A DNA stretch of 11,170 bases. Source: an uncultured Eubacteriales bacterium (GTDB lineage Bacteria; Bacillota_A; Clostridia; Oscillospirales; CAG-272). The notes beneath the pieces are model-generated. The model was given only the letters and a program-made list of their open reading frames with translations. It did no database searches and was not told where the DNA came from. Within the stretch, counting starts at the first letter, position 1; each line of letters begins with the position of its first letter. The stretch lies in NCBI GenBank assembly GCA_900557635.1, contig USTB01000016.1:1-11170 (forward strand). The letters are read 5' to 3'. A program made the position numbers and the translations under genes. Positions 5,667-11,170 of this stretch are shown here, one piece after another.

Positions 5667-6866
5667 ATGAAAACACAGAAGCGGCAGACCTCCGCTGAGG
5701 AAGCGGAAATAACTTACACCGATGACGAGAAGCGCGATATCGAGCGGCTGATACAGACCGTCGTACCGCTCCTGTATTGGTATCATACCAATGCGCGTGT
5801 GCTTCCGTGGCGCTCCGAGGTGACGCCGTACCGCACGTGGATCTCCGAGATCATGCTCCAGCAGACGCGCGTGGAGGCGGTGATCCCGTATTTCGAGCGC
5901 TTCCTGCACGAGCTTCCGACCGTTGCCGCACTTGCCGCGGCAGAGCCGGATCGGCTGAATAAGCTGTGGGAGGGCTTGGGCTATTACAGTCGGGCAAGGA
6001 ATCTGCAAAAGGCGGCGCAGGCGATCATGGAGCGTTACGGCGGCGAAATGCCCGGGGACTACCCTTCCCTGCTTTCCCTGCCCGGCATCGGACCGTATAC
6101 GGCGGGCGCTGTGGCGTCCATTGCCTTCGGTCAGCCCGAGCCTGCCATCGACGGCAACGTGATCCGCGTCTATACCCGTCTCACATCGGACGGCACCCCC
6201 TCGGACAACGCGGCACTGAAAGAGAAAATGCGCACCGTCCTGCGCGCGGTCTACCCCCGCGAGGAGTGCGCCGCATTTACGCAGGCATGGATGGAGCTGG
6301 GCGCGACGGTATGCATTCCGAACGGCGCCCCGCGCTGTGACGCATGCCCCGTGGCGTTCGCCTGTCAGGCACATACCGACGGCTGTGAGGAGGCCTACCC
6401 GAAAAAGCCGCAAAAGCGTCCGCGCCGTATCGAGGAAAGAACCGTCTTTCTCCTGTGGAAGGACGGTCGTGTGGCTCTGCACCGCAGACAGGAAAGCGGA
6501 CTGTTGGCTGGGCTGTGGGAGTTTCCGTCCGTCGAAGGCGCGTTGGAAGCGCAGGACGCCGCCGACTGTCTCGGGAAATACGGCGTATCCGCACGCACCG
6601 TGCAACGCGGCGAGGATGCCGTGCATGTGTTCACGCACATCGAATGGCACATGCACTCCTACGCTGTCCAATGTGACGATACGTTACCGAACGACGGCAA
6701 AGCACGCCGTGCCGCTTCCCCGTCCTCTCCCGTTCCCCTTGTGTGGGTCCTGCCACAGGAGCTGACCGAGCACTATCCCGTACCGTCCGCATTCCGCGTG
6801 TTCCGCAATGAGGTCTGCGGCGTGCAGAAGAAGCAGAGCGGGAAAAAGGAAAAGACGAACGGATAA
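5667..6866 (+). CDS. mutY: A/G-specific adenine DNA glycosylase
   Basis: MutY removes adenine mispaired with 8-oxoguanine or guanine in the base excision repair (GO) pathway. In the 399-residue product the helix-hairpin-helix glycosylase domain spans about 30-235, with catalytic Glu61 in WISEIMLQQTRV, the hairpin LPGIGPYTAGAVAS (138-151) and catalytic Asp162 in AIDGNVIRV. A [4Fe-4S] loop uses C216, C224, C227 and C233; the first spacing is seven residues where the classic Escherichia coli pattern has six. A NUDIX-like C-terminal domain (about 257-380) has GLWEFPSVEG and FTHIEWHMHSY and would recognise 8-oxoguanine. An N-terminal extension of about 28 residues is charged and probably disordered. 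The ATG at 5667 has AGGGGTG about 11 nt upstream. No promoter is evident in the 54 nt after the iorAB terminator, so it may depend on readthrough or an atypical promoter. The C terminus is Lys-rich. Confidence 0.95.
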   Translation: MKTQKRQTSAEEAEITYTDDEKRDIERLIQTVVPLLYWYHTNARVLPWRSEVTPYRTWISEIMLQQTRVEAVIPYFERFLHELPTVAALAAAEPDRLNKLWEGLGYYSRARNLQKAAQAIMERYGGEMPGDYPSLLSLPGIGPYTAGAVASIAFGQPEPAIDGNVIRVYTRLTSDGTPSDNAALKEKMRTVLRAVYPREECAAFTQAWMELGATVCIPNGAPRCDACPVAFACQAHTDGCEEAYPKKPQKRPRRIEERTVFLLWKDGRVALHRRQESGLLAGLWEFPSVEGALEAQDAADCLGKYGVSARTVQRGEDAVHVFTHIEWHMHSYAVQCDDTLPNDGKARRAASPSSPVPLVWVLPQELTEHYPVPSAFRVFRNEVCGVQKKQSGKKEKTNG

Positions 6867-6888
6867 CCCCAATATATGCGCATAACGC

Positions 6889-6939
6889 AAAACAGGAACT
6901 GCCGCAGACACAGCATCGGTCTGCGGCAGTTCCTGTTTT
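6889..6939. terminator. Perfect 21-bp bidirectional terminator
   Basis: The arms at 6889-6909 and 6919-6939 are exact reverse complements over 21 bp around a nine-base loop. Each begins or ends in four A or T, so both strands carry a U tract. It lies 22 nt past the mutY stop and about 60 nt past the stop of the convergent radical SAM gene, and should end both transcripts. Confidence 0.92.
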
Positions 6940-6998
6940 ATGATATGATCGGCTGACGGGCTGACGAAAAGCGCAGGACCGGCGGTTCGCCTCTCCGC

Positions 6999-7598
6999 TC
7001 ACACCAGCTCGCGCACCCGAAAGTCCACGCCCGCCTTCTGTGCGATGGCGCGGCACTTTTCGATATCCTCGTCGGGTATGGTGGGATGCACCACCGACAG
7101 GATCACATGCGGCACAAACTGCTTTACATCGGTGGCAAAGGCGATGAGCGCGTCATATGCCTTTTCTCCGAATTCGCAGTGGCACAGCTTCTGATAGGAA
7201 GCCGCATCCGCCGTATTCAGGGAAACCGACACGACATCCGCCAGACCGCGAAAATCGGGCGCTGTTCTGCGGCCGTAAATGAGGTCGGACTGCCCGTTTG
7301 TGTTGATGCGGATCGGAATGGAGGAATGACGGCGCACCTCGCCGCACACCCACAGCATATCGTCCAGTCGGCAGGTCGGCTCGCCGTAGCCGCAGAAAAC
7401 AAGCTCACGGTATGCGGTAAGATCGTGGGACAGAATGTCCGCTATGATCTCTTCGCGGGTGGGTTCGCGCTCCAGCCAAAGGGGCTGATCGCTGTAAAAG
7501 CCGTCGCTGACCGTGCGCACACAGAATTCGCATGCGTTGGTACAACGGTTGGTAATATTCAGGTACAGAGTACCGTCGTATTCATAGGAAATGGTCAT
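6999..7598 (-). CDS. TatD-associated radical SAM protein
   Basis: The 199-residue protein has a radical SAM cluster motif CxxxCxxC at C19, C23 and C26 within NITNRCTNACEFCVRT. A glycine-rich SAM-contact stretch FCGYGEPT and the beta-strand motif IRINTNGQ follow, so it should bind a [4Fe-4S] cluster and cleave S-adenosylmethionine. It is short and has no extra C-terminal cluster domain such as SPASM. It matches the small family encoded next to tatD in many Clostridia (radical SAM protein, TatD family-associated); substrate and product are unknown. It follows tatD on the same strand after 102 nt. The ATG at 7598 fits the usual N terminus, but no Shine-Dalgarno site is at the right distance; the best one (AGAAAGG, 7656-7650) is about 50 nt upstream across a small hairpin. 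A TGA at 7619-7617 blocks in-frame extension. Confidence 0.9.
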   Translation of the reverse strand: MTISYEYDGTLYLNITNRCTNACEFCVRTVSDGFYSDQPLWLEREPTREEIIADILSHDLTAYRELVFCGYGEPTCRLDDMLWVCGEVRRHSSIPIRINTNGQSDLIYGRRTAPDFRGLADVVSVSLNTADAASYQKLCHCEFGEKAYDALIAFATDVKQFVPHVILSVVHPTIPDEDIEKCRAIAQKAGVDFRVRELV

Positions 7599-7616
7599 AC
7601 CCGTAAAAATGCGGCG

Positions 7617-7656
7617 TCATATGTAGCGTCGGCAAATCGACGCGCGCATCCTTTCT
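7617..7656 (-). other. Leader of the radical SAM gene: SD-like site, mini-ORF and hairpin
   Basis: On the minus strand AGAAAGG (7656-7650) is followed directly by an ATG that opens a ten-codon reading frame ending in TGA at 7619-7617, in the same frame as the radical SAM gene. Within it, GCGTCG and CGACGC (7643-7638 and 7631-7626) form a 6-bp hairpin around ATTTGC. The Shine-Dalgarno site touches the mini-ORF start, so that start would be weak. Whether the element controls translation of the next gene is unknown. Confidence 0.3.
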
Positions 7657-7700
7657 GTATTTTTGGAATGAATCGGGACAGAGCGAGAAACGTGCGGACA

Positions 7701-8498
7701 TCAGTTTGTCTGCATATTCTGCATGTCCCCGATCCGATAGACGCGTAGTGCGTTTTCGGTTGTGATGCGGCACAGTTCCTCGGTCTCCATGCCGAGAACG
7801 GTCGCCGCCGCTTCGGCGGTGTAGAGCAGATAACCCGAATGATTGGTCTTTCCGCGCATGGGAACGGGCGCAAGGTACGGGCAGTCTGTCTCGATCAGCA
7901 ACCGATTCTGCGGCACTGCACGGAGCGCTTCCAGCACGCGCGACGCATTCTTGAAGGTGATCACGCCCGAAAAGGAAATGTACCATCCGCGCCGCACCAG
8001 CTCCGCTGTCATTTCGCGGCTTCCGGAAAAGCTGTGCAGAATGCCGTGCACCTCGGGAAAGCGGCGGATCATATCCATACAATCACCGTGCGCCTCCCGA
8101 TCGTGAATGATCACGGGGTAGCCTGTTTGGGCGGCAAGGCGCATCTGCGCCTCGAACCACACAGCCTGCACATCCCTCGGCGTATCATCATAGTGATAGT
8201 CCAGTCCGATCTCACCGATCGCCACCGCCTTCGGATGCTCCAGCATTGCGGCAAGACGGGTCATACCCTCGTTCGGGTCGCCCGCCCCGAGGCAGTCGGA
8301 CGGATGCACGCCCACCGCCGCAAACATACCGTCATACTGCTCGGCAAGCTCTAAGGACGTGCGAGACGTGTCGAAATTCGTCCCCACATTTGTGATATAG
8401 CGCACGGGCGTGTCCGAGAAAACGGATTTCAGAACCGCGCGGCGGTCGCCGTCGAAGCGCGGATCGTCATAATGCGCGTGTGTATCAAACAGAATCAT
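7701..8498 (-). CDS. tatD: TatD-family metal-dependent hydrolase/DNase
   Basis: The 265-residue protein is a TIM-barrel amidohydrolase-superfamily enzyme; TatD proteins act as metal-dependent 3'-5' nucleases in DNA repair and degradation, though substrates vary across the family. Expected metal ligands are visible: H7 and H9 in DTHAHYDD, the Glu of IGEIGLDYH, the His of PVIIHDREAH, the His of GILHSFSGS and the Asp of LLIETDCPYLAP. The product is full length. Its ATG overlaps the metG stop by one base (TGATG), with GGAG about 13 nt upstream, so translation is probably coupled to metG. Next on the same strand is the radical SAM gene, a linkage conserved in Clostridia. Assignment to the family is firm; the exact substrate is not shown by the sequence. 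Confidence 0.94.
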   Translation of the reverse strand: MILFDTHAHYDDPRFDGDRRAVLKSVFSDTPVRYITNVGTNFDTSRTSLELAEQYDGMFAAVGVHPSDCLGAGDPNEGMTRLAAMLEHPKAVAIGEIGLDYHYDDTPRDVQAVWFEAQMRLAAQTGYPVIIHDREAHGDCMDMIRRFPEVHGILHSFSGSREMTAELVRRGWYISFSGVITFKNASRVLEALRAVPQNRLLIETDCPYLAPVPMRGKTNHSGYLLYTAEAAATVLGMETEELCRITTENALRVYRIGDMQNMQTN

Positions 8499-10417
8499 CA
8501 GTGGATCCGATCTCCGAGCGGCACATCGTCCGCCAAAAAGACGACCCGTGCCTCCTGCTCACCCGACGCCAGGATCATGCCGTTGCTCTCCACGCCCGCC
8601 AGCTTTGCGGGCTTGAGGTTGGCAACCACGATCAGCTTTTTGCCGATCAACTCATCCGGACGGTACCAGGGTGCAATGCCCGAAACCACCTGACGCTGTT
8701 CGTAACCCAGATCCAACTGCAAACGAAGCAGTTTTTTGGTCTTGGGGACAGGCTCGCAGGCAATGACCTGTGCCGTGCGCAATTCCACGCGGGAGAAATC
8801 GTCAATGCCGATCTGTGCAAGCCCCTCGGGCTTTGCCGCGCTCTCCGCCTTGGGCGCTTCCTCGGCTTTCTGTGCCTCCTGCTGTGCCTGTGCAAAAACA
8901 GCATCGTCCAAACGTCCGAACAGGATCTCGCTCTTGCCGTTCTGCGTGCCCGAGGTCAGACCACCGAAGGTCAGCTCACGGCAATCGGTGTTCAGCATTG
9001 CGAAAATGCGGTCTGCCGTGCCGGGCAGGAAGGAGTGAAGGAGCACCGCACCGAAGCGGATGACCTCCTGCAGATAATACATAACGGTCCCGAGCTGTCC
9101 CTTTTGCTCCGGATCCTTTGCCAGCGCCCAAGGGGAGGTCTCGTCGATATACTTATTGGCGCGGCGGAACAGCTCAAATACCGCCGCCTCTGCGTCTGCC
9201 ACGTGGTACGTGTCCATGAGGGAAAAGACCTTTTCCTTTGCCTGTGCGCAAGCCGTTTCCAGCTCGACCTCAAGCGGGGTGTGGTCTGCGGGTGCGGGAA
9301 CCGTACCGCCGAAATATTTCGCGGTCATATCCAGCGTTCGCTTGACCAGATTGCCGAGGTTGTTGGCAAGATCGGTGTTATAGCGGTTGAGCACGCTCTC
9401 ATAGGTGATGGAGCCGTCGGCGGCATAAGGCATTTCCGCCAGGCAGTAGTGACGGACGCCGTCCGTGCCGATGATCTTCGCCAGATCGTCCGCATAGATC
9501 ACGTTGCCCTTGGACTTGCTCATCTTATCGTTGCCGAAGTTCAGCCACGGATGACCGAAGATCTTTTTGGGAAGCGGCTCACCCAGCGCCATCAGAATGA
9601 TCGGCCAGTAAATGGAGTGGAAGCGCACGATGTCCTTGCCGATGATATGCACGTCAGCCGGCCAGTATTTGGAATACAGCTTGCCCTTTTCGTCCACATC
9701 ATAGCCGAGTGCCGTGATATAGTTGGACAGCGCGTCGATCCAGACGTAGATCACGTGACGGTCGTCAAAGTCCACGGGGATGCCCCATTTGAAGGAGGTG
9801 CGGGAAACGCACAGATCCTGCAGACCGGGCTTGAGAAAATTATTGATCATTTCCTTTTTGCGCGCCTCCGGCTCGATAAATTCGGGGTGCGACTCGATGT
9901 AATCGATCAGACGGTCGGCATACTTGCTCATGCGCAGGAAGTATGCCTCCTCCTTGGTTTTTTTGACGGGACGTCCGCAGTCCGGGCATTTGCCGTCCGT
10001 AATCTGCGTATCCGTGAAGAAGGACTCGCAGGGGACGCAGTACCAGCCCTCATATTCTCCCTTATAGATGTCCCCCTGCTCATACAGACGGCGGAAAATA
10101 TGCGCCACCACCTTTTCGTGCTGAGGCGACGTGGTGCGGATAAACTGATCGTAGGAGGTGTTCATGGAATCCCACAGCTCACGGATCTGCGAGGAGACGC
10201 GATCCACATATGCCTGCGGTGAGATGCCCTCCGCCTTTGCCAGATCCTCGATCTTCTGCCCGTGCTCGTCCGAGCCGGTGAGGAAGTACACGTCGTAGCC
10301 GCGCATGCGCCGATAGCGCGCAATTGCGTCGGTCAAAATGATCTCATAGGTGTTGCCGATATGCGGCTTGCGGGAACTGTAGGCGATGGCGGTTGTTAGA
10401 TAGAATTTTTCTGCCAT
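8498..10417 (-). CDS. metG: Methionyl-tRNA synthetase
   Basis: MetG charges tRNA-Met for initiation and elongation. The 639-residue protein is complete. The class I catalytic core has a HIGH-type motif reading HIGN (19-22), a form I recall from many Clostridia, and the KMSKS loop at 298-302. A connective-peptide zinc knuckle has cysteines 127, 130, 144 and 147. An anticodon-binding helical domain occupies about 340-500. A low-complexity Ala/Glu/Lys/Gln linker (about 507-533) leads to a C-terminal tRNA-binding domain of the EMAP-II/Trbp111 type (about 535-639, with RTAQVIACEPVP, QVVSGIAPWY and VVANLKPAKLAG). The ATG at 10417 has AAGGAG nine bases upstream, inside the end of the preceding gene, which it overlaps by 22 nt. 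Its stop overlaps tatD. No T-box or riboswitch is visible directly upstream, because that space is coding; any such control would lie before the operon. Confidence 0.97.
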   Translation of the reverse strand: MAEKFYLTTAIAYSSRKPHIGNTYEIILTDAIARYRRMRGYDVYFLTGSDEHGQKIEDLAKAEGISPQAYVDRVSSQIRELWDSMNTSYDQFIRTTSPQHEKVVAHIFRRLYEQGDIYKGEYEGWYCVPCESFFTDTQITDGKCPDCGRPVKKTKEEAYFLRMSKYADRLIDYIESHPEFIEPEARKKEMINNFLKPGLQDLCVSRTSFKWGIPVDFDDRHVIYVWIDALSNYITALGYDVDEKGKLYSKYWPADVHIIGKDIVRFHSIYWPIILMALGEPLPKKIFGHPWLNFGNDKMSKSKGNVIYADDLAKIIGTDGVRHYCLAEMPYAADGSITYESVLNRYNTDLANNLGNLVKRTLDMTAKYFGGTVPAPADHTPLEVELETACAQAKEKVFSLMDTYHVADAEAAVFELFRRANKYIDETSPWALAKDPEQKGQLGTVMYYLQEVIRFGAVLLHSFLPGTADRIFAMLNTDCRELTFGGLTSGTQNGKSEILFGRLDDAVFAQAQQEAQKAEEAPKAESAAKPEGLAQIGIDDFSRVELRTAQVIACEPVPKTKKLLRLQLDLGYEQRQVVSGIAPWYRPDELIGKKLIVVANLKPAKLAGVESNGMILASGEQEARVVFLADDVPLGDRIH

Positions 10418-11151
10418 GATTCATCACTCCTTGGAACAAGTATCAATTCAGAGGTATCCGCCGCAGGCTGTGCGACGGGAAGATTTTCAAACACGGAAAC
10501 GGCGCAGAACAGGCAGTACGGCGTACCGAAGAAGCCTGCCAGACCGTCGGTGACAAAGGATAAAAGCGCCCATAAGCAAATGCGCCGCCCCAGGGACGCG
10601 CACAAACGGGGATAACTGCGGCACAGTCTGCGGCTCTCCGAAAGAGCCTGACCCGCACGCATGCCGCGCACCGTCACGGCGTGAAGCGCGTACAGATATC
10701 GGCTCGCAAAGCCGAAGATCGCAACAAACGCCGCAATCCCGCATCCCGCGGTCGCCATCGACACCGAAAAGGAGACGGCATCCGCATTGCCGTGCCGATA
10801 AAACAAGCCTGCGGCGCAAAAGCCGGTGCAAAGCACGGCGACTGACACGGCAAAGGTACAGAAAAGCAAAAGAAGAAGGGCTGAGAGCGAGGTGAGCCGT
10901 GTGCCGCCGCGTGGAACAGGTATGCCCGTGTAATGCGCATATGCACGGACGTACAGGGCGGCGTACAGCGGGACGGTCATGGCAAAGCAGATGAGATCGG
11001 CTGTCACCGAAAAGAGCAACTCTTCGCCTGTAAACCACACCGCAAGCTGAGAAAACAGACCTCTGACCCCGAAGCGGAAGAAAAAGAGAAAGAGGGAACG
11101 TTTGCCCTTAAGCTTGTAAAGGCGGATGAGGAAAACAGTTATTACGTTCAT
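10396..11151 (-). CDS. Polytopic membrane protein, possibly DUF975-like; start uncertain
   Basis: The 251 residues contain about five hydrophobic segments (roughly 18-40, 47-70, 88-117, 133-157 and 189-222) separated by basic loops, so it should be an integral membrane protein. The stretch from GMRAGQALSESRRL through LWALLSFVTDGLAGFFGTPY is reminiscent of DUF975 proteins, where an S-R/K-rich amphipathic loop precedes a membrane segment ending in PY. This is a weak resemblance, and I do not recognise the protein otherwise. No ribosome site precedes the ATG at 11151, and the frame stays open to the window edge, so the true start may lie beyond 11170. Its last 22 nt overlap metG and contain the metG ribosome site, suggesting cotranscription. 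A role connected to methionine or translation is not implied by the sequence. Confidence 0.6.
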   Translation of the reverse strand: MNVITVFLIRLYKLKGKRSLFLFFFRFGVRGLFSQLAVWFTGEELLFSVTADLICFAMTVPLYAALYVRAYAHYTGIPVPRGGTRLTSLSALLLLLFCTFAVSVAVLCTGFCAAGLFYRHGNADAVSFSVSMATAGCGIAAFVAIFGFASRYLYALHAVTVRGMRAGQALSESRRLCRSYPRLCASLGRRICLWALLSFVTDGLAGFFGTPYCLFCAVSVFENLPVAQPAADTSELILVPRSDESWQKNSI

Positions 11152-11170
11152 ATTGACGGTGACACGGGAG

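Noticed and set aside
6312..6365. MutY iron-sulfur loop with seven rather than six residues in the first spacing
   Set aside because: All four cysteines remain, and I recall similar spacing in other Clostridia, so it is likely normal variation.
5481..6671. 396-codon open frame on the minus strand opposite mutY
   Set aside because: Antisense shadow in GC-rich coding DNA; MutY motifs on the plus strand are unambiguous, and the frame crosses the iorB terminator.
7617..7649. Selenocysteine or readthrough at the TGA before the radical SAM gene
   Set aside because: The hairpin lies upstream of the TGA rather than just after it, and the extended N terminus has no resemblance to the family.
8480..10222. 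580-codon open frame on the plus strand opposite metG
   Set aside because: It is an antisense shadow of a well-supported metG: no ribosome site, no domain, and composition dictated by the codons of the other strand.
10352..10363. HIGN instead of HIGH in metG as a sign of inactivation
   Set aside because: The surrounding residues match a natural clostridial MetRS variant and KMSKS, zinc ligands and length are intact.
1..11170. CRISPR arrays, transposases, phage or toxin-antitoxin modules
   Set aside because: No regularly spaced repeats, transposase or integrase motifs, or small paired genes are visible; the gene content is core metabolism, repair and translation.

Overview
The window looks like a chromosomal segment of an anaerobic, spore-forming Clostridia, most like the Oscillospiraceae/Ruminococcaceae. 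I infer this from the gene families: a CotF-type spore coat protein, an indolepyruvate:ferredoxin oxidoreductase pair (amino-acid fermentation), a DUF3048 lipoprotein and a TatD-linked radical SAM protein. Moderately high GC, strong Shine-Dalgarno sites and canonical sigma-A promoters fit this. The assignment comes from reading the sequence, not from a search.

Layout. (1) 1-242, minus strand: a tRNA-Arg(CCU) cut by the window edge, a second degenerate tRNA-Arg(CCU)-like copy upstream of it, and a good promoter at 214-242 that would transcribe both. (2) 321-910, plus strand: a CotF-family spore coat gene with a +1-type frameshift in its linker, preceded by a possible sporulation-sigma promoter and followed by a hairpin terminator shared with the convergent neighbour. 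(3) 941-1830, minus strand: a secreted, membrane-anchored protein with a CBM9-like domain and its own promoter. (4) 1955-5612, plus strand: from a textbook promoter (TTGACA, 17 nt, TATAAT), an apparent operon of a DUF3048 lipoprotein, iorA and iorB, closed by a terminator. (5) 5667-6939, plus strand: mutY, ending in a perfect 21-bp hairpin that also serves the convergent operon. (6) 6999 to the right edge, minus strand: a polytopic membrane protein, metG, tatD and a TatD-associated radical SAM gene, tightly packed.

How the genes work together. IorA and IorB form one enzyme that oxidatively decarboxylates aryl pyruvates to aryl-acetyl-CoA and reduces ferredoxin. MutY prevents G-to-T mutations from 8-oxoguanine. 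metG charges initiator and elongator tRNA-Met; tatD and the radical SAM gene follow it in a widely seen linkage whose shared role is unknown. I found no CRISPR array, phage module, transposase or recognisable defence island. No stretch longer than about 260 bases lacks a gene. The more unusual points are the degenerate tRNA, the frameshifted coat gene, the odd leader of the radical SAM gene and the TatD/radical SAM pair itself; I do not see clear evidence of a wholly new system.
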